A DNA stretch of 64,000 nucleotides, taken from assembly GCA_019802505.1 (NCBI GenBank), contig JAFMOC010000038.1:4740001-4804000 (forward strand). Reading direction: 5' to 3'. The notes under the pieces are model-generated. The model saw only the letters and a program-made list of their open reading frames with translations. It did not search any database and was not told the DNA's origin. Positions 11,801 through 22,150 of this stretch are shown in pieces. The stretch is from Corydoras sp. C115 (Eukaryota; Chordata; Actinopteri; Siluriformes; Callichthyidae). Positions within the stretch are counted from its first letter, which is position 1; each line of letters opens with the position of its first letter. A program made the translations under genes and the position numbers.

Positions 11801-13321
11801 ATTGTCAGAGCTTAGAACCTTTTAAAGCAGCTGTGTTCAAATACTTTTGTAACTATGCTATTTCATAACAGCATGGAGAAAGTCCTTAAACTTTGCTCTC
11901 AAAAAAAAAATCCCCCCCATTTGTTTCTTTTCATCTCTCCCCATGTCCCAATGAGGAACGAGCCAAAAAGCAGCTCTGTGTAAACTTGAGTATAATCATT
12001 GATGTTCTCACAGGAGGGCGTATACTGTATCCCATGACTAGCAACTCAAGGGACAGATATACAGCATGTAATGGAAAAACTGTTGACACATTACCAAAGA
12101 TAATAGAACTATTTACTAGCATAGACTTTATAAACACTGTCCCAAATGCCAGTCTGTGGTCAGTCCACCAGGGACGAGTCCAAATTACTCTATTTGTTCC
12201 AAAACACATAAACACATAAGGACCAAGCTAACAAAATGGCTCACTATTACCATCCATCTATCCATCCATCCTTCATCTTCCACTTTATCCTCTACAAGGA
12301 TCTTCCCCATGCCCATCCAGGGGAGAACGTTTCAGGCACTGGGAAGATACACCCAGGACAGGATGCCAATCTATCGCTGAGCACAATCACACTTCAATTT
12401 ACCTTGAATCCATGTTTTTGTTCTGTGATAGGAAACCGATACCAGGAATCCTGAAACATGGAAACTCCGCCCAGATTGGTAATTTGAACCGGGAATCCCC
12501 AGCGCCGTGATGCGAACGTGCTGAGCACTAAGCCACCGTGCCACCCTCACCATTACCAGTTACAAAAATACCTCAAATAAGCTATAAATAGCATTATTAA
12601 TATTATTTATAAGTACCACATAAGGCGGCATGGTGGTTTAGTGGTTTGCACATTCTCCTCTCAGCGCTAGGGATTCCCAGTTCAAATCCCCATCTGGGTG
12701 GAGTTTCCATGTGCTCCCCGTCTCCGCGTGGGTTTCCTCCGGGTTCTCCAGTTTCCTCCCACAGTCCAAAAACATGGATCAAGTCAATTGAGTTCTCGAA
12801 ATTGCCCCATATAGAGTGTGTCTGTGTGAGCGAGTGTGCCCAGCGATAGATTGGCGCCCTGTCCTGGGTGTATCTGCCCCGCCCCCGAGACGTTCTCCCC
12901 GGATGGGCATGGGGACCCCCTCCCCATCCCCGCGACCCCAATAGAGGATAAAGCGGAAGATAATGGATGGATGGAGTACCACTTGTTCATTAGTCCACTG
13001 TGAGCTCGAGTCTGGTCTTTATTTAGACCACCAACACTAATACGAAGTTCTTGCATGGCCATTTTAGAAAGTATAGATGACTATTGTTGAGGGCACATTG
13101 TACTTTTCACCTATGAGTTGTGAACCAGAACCACAAACCTTCCAAAAAGTAAATATATAGTGACGCAGAGGTCCATTTAGCTGAAATAGAACTGTAGAAC
13201 CAATGCAGGCATCCTGAGTTGAACTGCAGAATGATGATGAGCAAGAGAATAGAGGAGAGAGGTTAGTGACTGTGTGTTTGTATGTGTGTGTGAAAGAGGC
13301 GAGAGAGAGAGAGAGAGAGAA

Positions 13322-13365
<44 letters not shown>

Positions 13366-15550
13366 TTTTTGACCAAAAATGGCCGTCTGGCACAGTGTGT
13401 CGAGGCTCAGGAGTGAAGGCTCTCAGATCCAGAGCTCATCAGCGATGAAGTGCAGCTGGGGAACTTTACGTTGACAGTAAATAACACTGTGACAGCTATT
13501 TGTGGATAAACAGTTCCAGAGAATATGTAATTTGCTTGGGAGCCAGCGGTTCTTGTTTGTTCCACCTTAAGGGTACTCCAAAATCTTGAAAGTAAAGTTC
13601 AGATATGCTGCAGTTCCTTCAGTCCACTGATACTGCTGCACTGTGTTCTGCATTCTGCAACCAATGTTCTATTTGCTTACTAGACAATAAATACTGGTTA
13701 ATTAATAGGGAGGCATTTATTAGATGAGTTTAGAATTTATAAGGCAGAAAGTGGGGACATCTAATTATGATCTAATTATGAACATCCAGCGCGGCACGGT
13801 GGCTTAGTGGTTTGCACTTTCGCCTCTCAGCGCTAGGGATTCCCAGTTCGAATGCCAATATGGGTGGAGTTCTCCCCGCATCCGCGTGGGTTTCCTCCAG
13901 GTTCTCCGGTTTCCTCCCACAGTCCAAAAACATGGATCAAGTCCAATTGAATTCTCCAAATTACCCCATATAGTGTGTATTAGTGTATTTCTGTGTGAGT
14001 GAGTGTGTGTGCCCAGCGATAGATTGGTGTCCTGTCCTGGGTGTATCTGCCCAGCGCCTGAAATGTTCTCCCCTGGGTGAGCATGGGGAACCCCCCGCAA
14101 CCCTAGTAGAGGATAAAGCAGAAGATAATAGATGGGTGGATGGATGGATGGATAAACATCCAGGGCCGCACGGTGGCTTAGTGGTTAGCATGTTCTCCTC
14201 TCAGCACTAGGGATTCCTGGTTCGAATCCCAATCTGGGTGGAGTTTCCATGTTCTCCCAATGTGCACGTGGGTTTCCTCCGGGTTCTCCAGTTTCCTCCC
14301 ACAGTCCAAAAAAATGGATTCAAAGTAAATTGAATGCTCTAAATTGCCCCATATAGACTGTGTTTGTGTCTGTGTGAGTGAGTGAGTGTGTGCACAGAGA
14401 TAGATTGGCGTCTTGTCCTGGTTGTATCTGCCCAGCGCCCGAAACGGCCTCCCCTGGATGGGCATGGGGAACCCCTACGAACCTACTAGAGGATAAAGCG
14501 GAAGATAGTGGATGGATGGATGGAGGAACATCCAATTATCAACAAGTCATCTAAGAAATATTAAACCAGTCATCCAAAATGTATCGACCTTCATCTAGTC
14601 ACTTATCCATTTACTCACTTATCTGTCAGTCTGTCCATCCATCCACCTTGATTTACCCACCCACTCATATATTCATCCCCCCCATCATGCACCCATCCAT
14701 CTGACAATGCATTGATTCATCTACTCCCTTATCCATCCATCCATCTTTACTTCATCCCTACCAACTTATCCCACCATGCATCCATACAACCATCTATCCA
14801 ATCACCCAAATACCAGCCCATCCATCCATCCAACTGACAACACATTCATTCATCTGCCCCTTATCCATCCATTTGCACATTCACTTAACCCCTAACAACT
14901 CATCCCACCATGCATTCATACAACCATCCATCCAATCACGCATATACCAACCCATCCATCTATCCATCCAACTAACAATGCATTCATTCATCCATCCATC
15001 TACCCATTTGCTTCATCCCTACCAACTCACCCCACCGTGCATCCATACAACCATCCAATTACCCACATACCAACCCACCCATCCATCCAACTGACAACGC
15101 ATTCATTCATCTACTCCCTAATCCATCCATCCATCTACCCATTTGCTTCATCTCTACCAACTCATCCCACCATGCATCCATACAACCATCCAATTACCCA
15201 CATACCAATCTATCCATACAATCATGCATCCATCCCTGTTGCGCGGTTACAGTAAGCCATACTTATCCACCCCGGCAACAGGTGTGCATGCCCAAATGCT
15301 GCCTTCTTCCAGAATGATTCACTTTCAAACTTTTAGCAACACACCCACTTCAACTCTCTAAATTTAGTGTGGCTTCAGAATAACAAGAAAAGTATATTTG
15401 ATGATGAGTCATTCGTAATGAAGCATACATTCCTAAAGCGTACGCCTTTATCTGTGATTACTGAGGTAACAATGGCTATTTGCAAGAACTAAGAAGAAGG
15501 ATCTTCACTACAGCTGTCACTGCAGACCGAGGATTTGTGGATTCACTCAC

Positions 15551-15589
<39 letters not shown>

Positions 15590-15684
15590 ACCCGGGCAAT
15601 AGTAAGAGGCTGGTTGAAATCTTTTCCTCCTATAAGTCTGAAGCCCCATGGTGCCGGTCCATCTAGCAACACACAGTGTGGCAT
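4488..15684 (-). CDS. pdlim3: pdlim3, PDZ and LIM domain protein 3 (ALP), complete coding region
   Basis: PDLIM3 is a muscle Z-disc adaptor: its PDZ domain binds alpha-actinin, its ZM-type motif helps localisation, and its LIM domain binds other partners. Seven exons (15684-15592, 9758-9607, 8383-8299, 8214-8027, 7189-7047, 6210-6099, 4656-4488) join in phase to 942 nt, 313 residues. Human isoform b is 316 by recall. The PDZ domain is residues 1-84, with GPAPWGF as carboxylate-binding loop. The ZM-type motif VVSSAYNSPIGLYS lies in exon 4. The LIM domain is residues 250 to about 303, with all eight zinc ligands (C-x2-C-x16-H-x2-C-x2-C-x2-C-x17-C-x2-H). DFNQPL, EYKPIG, ESDVYRML and PRQSGSF favour PDLIM3 over PDLIM1 or PDLIM4. 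Oddities are a shortened C-terminus and no room for the heart-type alternative exon. The a or b paralog is not resolved. Confidence 0.92.
4773..4987 (+). repeat. SINE A, 3'-truncated
   Basis: Has a head GGCGGCACAATGG and stops in the CA-rich body; a minus-strand copy follows almost directly. Confidence 0.8.
5001..5435 (-). repeat. SINE A with duplicated head segment
   Basis: The region 5330-5415 holds two or three partial copies of TTTTTGCTAAACACTGAAC, a local duplication near the head. Confidence 0.8.
5462..6030 (-). repeat. older fish interspersed repeat, split by SINE B
   Basis: Left part is ATTAGTCCTCCACATTTAAC with a (CA)n insert (5535-5594); right part resumes after 5885 with GTCCCTTGCCCAAGGGCACT. 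This resembles a common teleost repeat, by recollection only. Confidence 0.5.
5668..5885 (+). repeat. SINE B (tRNA head, L2-type tail), full length
   Basis: A box TAGCTCAGTGGTTAGG, B box GGTTCAAATCCC, tail CGCTTTGGATAAAAGCGTCT. Inserted inside the older repeat. Confidence 0.85.
6099..6210 (-). CDS. pdlim3: pdlim3 exon 6: first LIM zinc ligands
   Basis: The exon has 112 nt, acceptor CTCTTGACTGAAAG and donor GTAAGGG. It encodes SSPVVTRTVRAPTTKTLPAG and KLPMCDKCGNGI. RTVRAPTTK corresponds to the conserved RSVRAPVTK of the family. It is too short for an open-frame search and was found by homology. Confidence 0.9.
6485..6821 (+). repeat. SINE A, full length, pdlim3 intron 5
   Basis: Head GGGCAACACGGTGG; tail AAGATAATGGATGGAT. 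Confidence 0.9.
6822..6948 (+). repeat. SINE A fragment in tandem after previous copy
   Basis: Covers only the middle, from the CCGTATATAGTG part to GAGCATGGGGAAC; then a long (TG)n up to exon 5. Confidence 0.75.
6977..7041. repeat. (TG)n microsatellite beside pdlim3 exon 5 donor
   Basis: About 30 dinucleotides; in the transcript this is (CA)n starting seven bases after the exon end. Confidence 0.95.
7047..7189 (-). CDS. pdlim3: pdlim3 exon 5, flanked by TG/CA microsatellites
   Basis: The exon has 143 nt. The acceptor is (TG)nTAG and the donor GTACAA(CA)n, so both introns touch the exon with dinucleotide arrays. It encodes PTSPRTLTCIEESDVYRMLQ to SFKALQDYIDSE. The phases 2 to 1 agree with both neighbours. 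An alternative start at 7157 (TATAG) would break phase with exon 4, so 7189 was chosen. Confidence 0.88.
7192..7238. repeat. (CA)n microsatellite forming pdlim3 exon 5 acceptor tract
   Basis: In the transcript this is (TG)nTAG and replaces the usual pyrimidine tract. Confidence 0.95.
7382..7742 (-). repeat. SINE A, full length, with poly-G run
   Basis: A run of about 23 G at 7425-7447 has expanded inside the body. Confidence 0.9.
8027..8214 (-). CDS. pdlim3: pdlim3 exon 4: ZM-type motif, skeletal-type internal exon
   Basis: The exon has 188 nt, acceptor TTTAAATCCACAG and donor GTGAGC. It begins EYKPIGIGHNRRAAPFVAAA and contains VVSSAYNSPIGLYSTGNIHD. This matches the human PDLIM3 internal region used by the skeletal-type isoform. 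It leaves in phase 2 (AG), completed by T to Ser. Confidence 0.92.
8299..8383 (-). CDS. pdlim3: pdlim3 exon 3
   Basis: The exon has 85 nt, acceptor CTGATTTCAG and donor GTTGGT. It encodes PEARLWSPRVSDDGRAHPFK and INLEAERQ, matching the conserved linker after the PDZ domain. It is only 84 bp from exon 4. Confidence 0.92.
8644..8984 (-). repeat. SINE A with internal (CA)n
   Basis: The CA-rich body segment has expanded to about 21 dinucleotides (8770-8812). Confidence 0.88.
9040..9562 (+). mobile_element. L2-type LINE 3' end (reverse transcriptase C-terminus and tail)
   Basis: Frames with small shifts encode LIQNSAARLVFNHPREVMCL and SPLAPSSWCIQYKTLTPTYR TISGSAPSYL in pieces, typical of the C-terminal part of fish L2-like reverse transcriptases (established family pattern). 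The 3' end GCTTTGGATAACTTCATCTG plus (TAAATG)n matches the SINE B tail. 5'-truncated and inactive. It ends 45 bp from pdlim3 exon 2. Confidence 0.75.
9607..9758 (-). CDS. pdlim3: pdlim3 exon 2: rest of PDZ
   Basis: The exon has 152 nt, acceptor CATGTCTTCAG and donor GTCAGA. It encodes ISPGSKASMVDLSPGDIILA and ends in LSLTIQR, split AG|G. An intron of nearly 6 kb full of repeats separates it from exon 1. Confidence 0.92.
9861..10129 (-). repeat. SINE A, 3'-truncated
   Basis: Lacks the GATAATG tail region; the head is intact up to CTAAGCCACCATGCC. Confidence 0.85.
10171..10470 (+). repeat. SINE A, slightly head-truncated, B box deleted
   Basis: GGTTAGCATG head; the segment holding GGTTCGAATCC is shortened; tail GATAATGAATGAATA. 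Confidence 0.82.
10471..11049. other. pdlim3 intron 1, unassigned sequence
   Basis: Non-tandem sequence with open frames on both strands but no splice-supported exon and no recognised family. It may be an old mobile element. Confidence 0.4.
11050..11373 (-). repeat. SINE A, full length with small internal deletion
   Basis: Starts TCCATCCATCC, ends CCATCGTGCCGCC; the CATGTTTTTGGACTG part is deleted. Confidence 0.88.
11406..11584 (+). repeat. SINE B, internally deleted
   Basis: Head GCGGTAGCTCAGTGGTTAGG joined to the CCTTAACCC part; tail TTTGGATAAAAGCGTCTG. Confidence 0.85.
11697..11780 (+). repeat. SINE A 3' fragment with duplicated tail
   Basis: GACCCTAATAGAGGATAAAG, then two copies of AGATAATGGATGGATGGATG TTGT. 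Confidence 0.75.
11781..12249. other. pdlim3 intron 1, unassigned sequence
   Basis: No repeat of the local families and no credible exon seen. Confidence 0.4.
12250..12545 (-). repeat. SINE A, internally shortened
   Basis: Tail side TCCATCCATCC; head side CTAAGCCACCGTGCCACC. Confidence 0.85.
12624..12974 (+). repeat. SINE A, full length
   Basis: GGCGGCATGGTGGTTTAGTGG to GATAATGGATGGATGG. Confidence 0.92.
13300..13364. repeat. (GA)n microsatellite
   Basis: GA-rich run broken by single T and AA interruptions. Confidence 0.9.
13365..13780. other. pdlim3 intron 1, unique-looking sequence
   Basis: No repeats or coding signals recognised. Confidence 0.4.
13790..14154 (+). repeat. SINE A, first of a tandem pair
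   Basis: Preceded by AACATCCAG (13781-13789) and followed by the same nine bases (14155-14163). Confidence 0.92.
14164..14526 (+). repeat. SINE A, second of a tandem pair
   Basis: Bounded by AACATCCAG at 14155-14163 and AACATCCAA at 14527-14535. Confidence 0.92.
14630..15235. repeat. TCCA-rich array with longer period of roughly 110-130 bp
   Basis: Repeated blocks read CTGACAATGCATTCATTCAT, CATCCCTACCAACTCATCCC and ACCATGCATCCATACAACCA; about five units. Confidence 0.8.
15236..15590. other. pdlim3 intron 1 end, with (CA)n at 15551-15588
   Basis: Unique-looking sequence, then a CA tract abutting the exon 1 donor. Confidence 0.6.
15592..15684 (-). CDS. pdlim3: pdlim3 exon 1 (coding): start of PDZ
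   Basis: The exon has 31 codons, from MPHCVLLDGPAPWGFRLIGG to PLTIAR. The ATG has G at -3, and the frame upstream gives no better start. Donor GTAAGTG runs straight into a (TG)n tract in the intron (15551-15588). Any 5' UTR extends toward about 15800. Confidence 0.92.
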
Positions 15685-16340
15685 GTCCTTAGAAGTAAGT
15701 GTTTGTGTGTGTATGTGTGTATTTGAGTGTGTGTTGAGTGTCCTGCAGCAGAATGAAGTCTTGGGCTTTGTTTCGACTCTTTAAACTTGATCAGACCCCT
15801 CCTCCTGGCACAAGCCATTGGTTCGATGATAAATATGAAACCTTCTATCTCTTTTTCCATTAATCACTCCTTTAATCTCCTTTCTGTTTTAATTCCGGTC
15901 TCACTCCCTGTACCCCCCTTGTCTTGTGTTTGCAGAAATAGCCTAGCATCTGTGTTTACTTAACCCAGATTACCGTTGTATTAAAAGACCAGCATTTTAA
16001 TACATACTGTAAGTACAAGTGCCTGTCTCTGCTATCAGGTAAAAGACTATTTCTGTTCGGTCATTGTTACAGTGCCTTAAATATTGTGCCAACAAAATCA
16101 GTGTAGTGGGACAGTGGGACAGTGGAACAGTAAAGTCACTTCAGTCACCAGGTATTGGGTTTGATTCTTGAGTGGGAGCCAGGGTTTTTGCTTTGTCTCC
16201 CCATATTTGTAATGCGTTCCTTCATGGTCTTCAGTTTTCTCTCACTGTGAATGTGACTGTGTGTGTGTGTCTGCTCTCTGATGGATACAACCTGGCCTTT
16301 TCCATTCACGCAATTGTCTCCTCACTTTAAGCAACTACAT
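15685..16340 (-). promoter_or_regulatory. pdlim3 5' UTR and probable promoter region
   Basis: Free of SINEs. It holds an inverted CCAAT box (ATTGG near 15820) on the transcript side. No clear MEF2, CArG or TATA arrangement was recognised, so the transcription start is not placed. Confidence 0.35.
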
Positions 16341-16661
16341 ATCCATCCCTCCATTATCTTCCGCTTTATCCTCTACTAGGGTCATGGGGGGTTCCCCATG
16401 CCTATCCAGGGGAGAACGTTTTGAGTGCTGGGCAGCTACACCCAGGATATGGTGTCAATCCATCACTGGGTACACACTCACTCACACAGACGCACACACA
16501 CACAAGCAGACTCTATATGGGGAAATTTGAGAATTCAATTAACCTTGATCCATGTTTTTAGACTGTGGGGGGAAACCAGAGAACCCGGAGGAAACCCACG
16601 TGGACACGGGGAAAACATGGAAACTCCACCAAGATGGGAATTCGAACCAGGAATCCCTAGC
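16341..16661 (-). repeat. SINE A, head-truncated
   Basis: Stops at GGAATCCCTAGCAGGCAG before the tRNA A box. Confidence 0.85.
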
Positions 16662-16726
16662 AGGCAGAGGTGCTGCATCTACATATCCAAATAAAAAAAA
16701 ATGAATAAAATATCGGTTTATTGTTT

Positions 16727-16832
16727 TGCCCAGAGATAGATTGGCACCCTGTATCTGCCCAGTGCCCGAAACTTTCTCCCCTGGATGGGCATGGGGCATG
16801 ACCCTAGTGGTGGATAAAGCGGGTAATGGATG
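16727..16832 (+). repeat. SINE A 3' fragment
   Basis: GCCCAGAGATAGATTGGCAC to GGGTAATGGATGG; followed by a TA array. Confidence 0.8.
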
Positions 16833-16836
16833 GTTT

Positions 16837-16840
<4 letters not shown>

Positions 16841-16925
<85 letters not shown>
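16841..16925. repeat. (TA)n microsatellite
   Basis: About 42 dinucleotides adjoining a SINE A tail. Confidence 0.95.
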
Positions 16926-16928
<3 letters not shown>

Positions 16929-16993
16929 TACAGTATATACTGTATATATGTAGCTATAACTATATGAGGTTCACCAAATATTAAACAGAAGTA

Positions 16994-17060
16994 CATTTAC
17001 ATTACATTTAGTCATTTAGCAGACGCTTTTATCCAAAGCGACTTACAAATGAGAACATTA
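16994..17060 (-). repeat. L2/SINE B 3' tail fragment
   Basis: ACATTTAGTCATTTAGCAGA and GCTTTTATCCAAAGCGACTT; no tRNA head. Confidence 0.8.
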
Positions 17061-17595
17061 CGAGTCAGAAGTTAAGGAGAAAACCAACTATACTGTAAAT
17101 TCATCAAACCTGATTGTCATTTGATGAAGTACAGTGAATTAAGGTCCTGTTCAGCAGTTAAACTGTGTACACAGGACACGCTCTGAACTTTAGAATTAAT
17201 GATATTCTTTATACATGCTGACATGTGAATATTGCGGAAACAACCGAAAGGTCAAGATACAGATTCGCTTCTTTCTCTTTGGGTTTATGAGTCTATTACT
17301 GCAACTGAGACTGAGTGCAGTTAACATAAACCTGGATGCTGTTTATAACCTTTAAACCCTTATATGTCTACTGAAAAATTTTAATCTCAAGTTTCATCAT
17401 CTATAGTTATCTGCTATATATGAATTTGTGCAGAGGAGTTTGTAATAATTAGCATTAGCAACTAGCATTTCTCAAAGCCTTACCTAACCTTACCCTGCCT
17501 GCCAGCTAACTTATTTAGGTTAATGTTGACTTGCTAACAAACTAATTAGCCTACTCTAGGGTATTCTAGTCATAGTTCGATAATGAAAAGTAAAC
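17061..17595. other. intergenic, unique-looking
   Basis: Lies between the pdlim3 5' end and the sorbs2 3' end; no coding or RNA gene recognised. Confidence 0.45.
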
Positions 17596-17966
17596 ATCCA
17601 CCCTCCATTATCTTCTGCTGAATCCTACTAGGGTCGTGGGGAGGTTTCCCATGCCCATCTAGGGGAGAACGTTTTGAGCGCTGGGCTGATACACTCAGGA
17701 CAGGGTGCTAATCCATCACTGGGTGCACACTTCACCTCACCATCACCTCACACACACACAGACACACACACATTATTTAGGATCAATTTAGATCAGCCAA
17801 TTTACCTTCCATCCATGTTTTTGGACAATGAGAGGAAACCGGAGAACTCAAAGAAAACCCACACAGACATGGCAAGATCATAAAAACTCCACCTAGAACA
17901 GGATTCAAACCTGAATCCCCAGCGCTGGAAGGCAAACGTGCTAACCACTAAGCCACCATGCCATCC
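17596..17966 (-). repeat. SINE A, full length
   Basis: CCATTATCTTCTGC tail side; CTAAGCCACCATGCC head side; an added ACCTCACCATCACC segment inside. Confidence 0.9.
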
Positions 17967-18090
17967 AGAGGGTAAACAAATTTGTATAATTGTTATTATA
18001 AGAAATGGTAAAACACTGATAAACCCATAAAATTTTTGAATGGGTTTTAAAGGTAAAGTTCAAATATATTGTATTTAATATAGTAAATAG

Positions 18091-18430
18091 GGCGGCTTGG
18101 TGGCTTAGTGGTTAGCATGTTCTCCTCTCAGCGCTAGGGATTCCCAGTTCGAATTCCAATCTGGGTGGAGTTTCCATGTTCTCCCTGTGTCCATGTGGGT
18201 TTCTTTGGGTTCTCCGGTTTCCTCCCACTGTCCAAAAACATGAATCAAGGTCAATTGAATTCTCCAAATTGCCCCATATAGAGTGCGTTTGTGTGAGTGA
18301 CTGTGATAGACTGGCATCCTGTCCTGGGTGTGTCTGCCCAACGCCTGAAACGTTTTCCCCTGGATGGGCATGGGGAACCCCCTCGCGACACTAGCAGATG
18401 ATAAAGTGGAAGATAATGGATGAATGAATA
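18091..18430 (+). repeat. SINE A, full length
   Basis: GGCGGCTTGGTGGCTTAGTGG to GATAATGGATGAATGAATA. Confidence 0.92.
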
Positions 18431-18698
18431 AATATAATAAATAAAATGCATTAATTCGTTGATTTTTTCACAGAAGTTAAGAAAAAATCAATGCAAAACA
18501 TGACTCTTACAAACAAAATATACATCAGGTGGCACACTGTTTTTACTACTGAACAAGGGCAACAGTGTTTACCTCGAAGAGCATGCACCCCCTACAGAAA
18601 ATAAATAAAAGAAATAAAAGCCCTTTTTCTTCTTGGATATTCCTCAGAGCGGCGCCTGTAAAGCGAGAGGTGGGTCACTCACACCAATATGGAACGAG

Positions 18699-18908
18699 CA
18701 TTTGCATTTGCATTTGGTCATTTAGCAGACGCTTTTATCCAAAGCGACTTACAAGGTAAGCACAGGGTTAATCACAACATCCCTGGAGCAATGAGGTTTA
18801 AGGTTCTTGCTCAAGGACCCACACTGGTAACTTTAGTGAACCTGGGATTTGAACCGCCAACCTTCAGATTGATAGCCCAACACTCTAACCTCTGAGCTAC
18901 CTCGCCCT
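18699..18908 (-). repeat. SINE B, full length
   Basis: Tail GCAGACGCTTTTATCCAAAG first; head box complement CTCTGAGCTACCTCGCCC last. Confidence 0.88.
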
Positions 18909-19198
18909 TGTCAGATGGCTTAACACTCAAGGTCTGCTCTTTAAAAGCAGGCCATTAAAACTTATGGCTCCCTAAATGGACCAACAGCGAAGTGGCAAAG
19001 TCCTATCCCTTCATCCCATCCAGCTCCATGCATTGTGAGGTAAAAAGTTGGGCCTAGAACCATAGACAGCTTAGAACCGAATGTGGTAGCCATGCACAGT
19101 AGTATATTTGTGGGAAATGCAGTGTAATTTCGGAATTACTTCTCCAAACTGGTGCAATATATGAAGTTAAGCCTCTTTTATTGTGTGTGTGTGTGTGT

Positions 19199-19292
19199 GG
19201 GGGGGGTTCCCAATGACCATCCAGGCAAGAACGTTTAGGGCACTGGGCAGATACACCCAGGACAGGGTGCCAATCTATCACTGGGCACACGC

Positions 19293-19342
<50 letters not shown>
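19199..19342 (-). repeat. SINE A fragment ending in (CA)n
   Basis: GGGTTCCCAATGACCATCC to a CA run at 19285-19340. Confidence 0.8.
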
Positions 19343-19350
19343 AGAGACTA

Positions 19351-19684
19351 TATCCATCCATCCATCCATCCATTATCTTCCATTTTAACCTCTACTAGGG
19401 TCGTAAGGGGGGGGTTCCCCATGCCCATCCAGTGGAGAACGTTTTGGGTGCTGGGCAGATACACCCAGAATCCCTAGCGCTGGGAGGCGAACGTGCTAAC
19501 CACCACAGACTATATAATGCAGCCAATTTACCTTGAATCCATGTTTTTGGACTGTGGAAGGAAACCAGAGGAAACCCACATGGACACAGCGAGAACATGG
19601 AAACTCCACCCAGATTGGGATTTGAACCAGGAATCCCTAGCGCTGAGAGGAGAACATGTTAACCACTAAGCCACCGTGCCGCCC
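19351..19684 (-). repeat. SINE A, rearranged
   Basis: A head piece (CCTAGCGCTGGGAGGCGAAC, 19472-19501) is inserted in mid-element before the body continues. Confidence 0.8.
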
Positions 19685-20656
19685 CAAAACATCACCATGC
19701 TATAAACCAAACAATGGGTTTCATAGTCATGTGTTGCACCAAACCTTTTTCTTTATTTCTTGAAAGGCTTTCAGGAAACTTTTGGAGCATGTCTGCGGGT
19801 ACGACAGTCAAGAAGACAATAAGAAGACGTTTCGATCTTTAAATCTTTAAATAAAGATAGTGAACATTGTGTGCAGGCCACTAAAGCTTCTCCTTCACAT
19901 TAAACACCAGTATAGATTTGCTCTCAGTTGGAACATGGAAAGGATTTCCATCAAATGTTGGCAAGAAGCACAACATTTGGCCAGTCCACAATATTCCTGT
20001 ATGATGTAGCATCGAAATGACACTTTAATGGAATTTATAATAATATGATTAATAATTAGGGAGAATTTCCACATATTTCTAAGTGGTGGTCATTGTTTCT
20101 CCAAATTTCACCTCTAATATCACAATTTTCATTATAATGATAAGACATTTGTTACTCAGACTGGAATTGCAATATGATTGTATTGCTGTGAGGGATTGTG
20201 TGTTATCACGGGTGTAATAAAAATTAATAATAAAAATTAAGAATATATAAAATTTTAAATCAGTCTGAGTAATTGACACATTTGCAAACTTGGTTTTCTT
20301 TCTGTTATATTAAATGAGAATTCCCAAAGCTGTGTGTGTGAGTGCTGTGTGTTTGTGATGGAGCTTCTGCTCCTGACCTTATTTGGTGAGAAACAGAGAA
20401 AAGTGGTTGGGAACGTTCTCTCTCTCTCTCTCACTCTCTCTCTTTCTCTCTCTCTTAAAACTGACTGGTTCACTTCACCTTAAAGAGACATGGTAAGATT
20501 TTTCTAGCTTTTGCTTTTTTTTTTGTTGTTTTGGGTCAAAAGTTTGACTGACTATTAACAATATAAATATGCTATTAAACATGATATTTACAGACAAACC
20601 TGTACACGATCACCTGAATGCCTTTTAAAAAGTTGTATAAAATAACTTTCTGCAGT
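19685..20656. other. intergenic, unique-looking, with (TC)n at 20419-20455
   Basis: No convincing gene on either strand. Confidence 0.45.
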
Positions 20657-20937
20657 TCCATCTGTCCATCCATTATCTTACACTTTATCCTCCGGGGAGA
20701 ACGTTTCGGGCACTGGGCAGATACACCCAGGACAGGGCGCCAATCTATCACTGGGCACACACTCACTCACACAGACACACTCTATATGGGGCAATTTGGA
20801 GAATTCAATTGACCTTGATCCATGTTTTTGGACTGTGGGAGGAAACCGGAGAACCCTGAGGCAACATGGAAACTCACCAAGATTGGGATTTAAACCGGGA
20901 ATCCCTCGAACGTGCTAACCACTAAGCCACCGTGCTG
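20657..20937 (-). repeat. SINE A with two internal deletions
   Basis: TTTATCCTCC joins GGGGAGAACG directly, and the head lacks the CTCAGCGCTAGG stretch. Confidence 0.87.
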
Positions 20938-21121
20938 TTAATATTATATCATAAACTGATAATGCCCCCTGGCCACACAATGACGATGAGCCCCCCCACT
21001 GAATATTGGTTCTTACAATGTTTCTTTCTTTTAAGATAACTTAAATACCAGGGAGTTTTTCCTTACCTCTGTATCTTTGGCTTGTTATGTCTTGGTGTAG
21101 ACTTAGAACACTGTCCTTCAT

Positions 21122-21316
21122 CTCCATTATTCTATACTATGGACTAGGGTTGGGGGGGTTCAAGCATTTGGCAGATACACACAGGACAGGATGCCAATCC
21201 ATCACTGGGCACAAAGACCTTGCTTAACAACACTGGTAACTTGAGTGGACCTAGGAATTAAACCCACAACCTTCAGATTGATAGCCCAACACCCTAACCA
21301 CTGAGCTACCACACCC
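21122..21316 (-). repeat. fused fragments of SINE A and SINE B
   Basis: The SINE A part (to about 21212, ATCACTGGGCAC) passes into the SINE B head part GACCTTGCTTAACAACACTG to GAGCTACCACACCC without a gap. Confidence 0.75.
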
Positions 21317-22150
21317 ATTACCCTTACTCAAGACCTGAAACTCTTATTTCCAACATCAGTACAAATTCACAAATACGTCTCAAAAATATCCCAGGACACA
21401 TGCCAAATTTTTGTAAGACAACCTCACCAGAAGAATGGCGGAGGAAGTGCAAAGGAAAGTCCAAATTAGACTGAGATTTCATAAAAGCTTCTGTAAGTCT
21501 AAAATGAAGACGTCCTGATACCTTTGTTCATATTTTTTGCCTATAAGATTAAGTCCACATGAACATGTGGAACCGTACAACCCCCCCCCCCACCCCACCC
21601 CCATCAGACATCAAACCAACCGAACAGTTCAAAATGCATTTTAATACACAATGGTAGCTTTAAAATGAAAACTCTATGTATGTTCTAAATCAGAGACATG
21701 GGCAGGTTTGTAATTATCCGGATCCGAAGCCACGTGCTATTATTGCTTTGACATGATTCAGTTCAGAAAGTCATGGGAAAGGCAGTTATAACTCTGCATT
21801 CACACCAATAAAAACAAAATACCAGTTTATTATTGATGTTGGTATTTGGAACAGAGAGGGCCGGGCCAAACAAACATACAAAATATTTCTTAAATGCTCA
21901 AATATATGGAAATAATGTATCATGAGATCACAGAAGCAGCTACCGCTATCAGAGTTAAAGTTTTAGGACGTTTCCTCAGAAAATTGATCCCACCAAAAAT
22001 GATCAGCTGTTTGAGTCTGTAATAAGCTGTGCTTCTGAGCTACAGTACTTAAATGAAACATGTCCTTAGTTTGTAAATGAACTGTACACTGCTCTATAGG
22101 TTTAATAATGTATGTTTATGAGTTCTTCAATTCATTAAAATGTTTAAATG
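21317..22150. other. intergenic, unique-looking, poly-C at 21582-21603
   Basis: No gene recognised; may include the sorbs2 3' UTR only if that UTR is over 2 kb. Confidence 0.4.
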
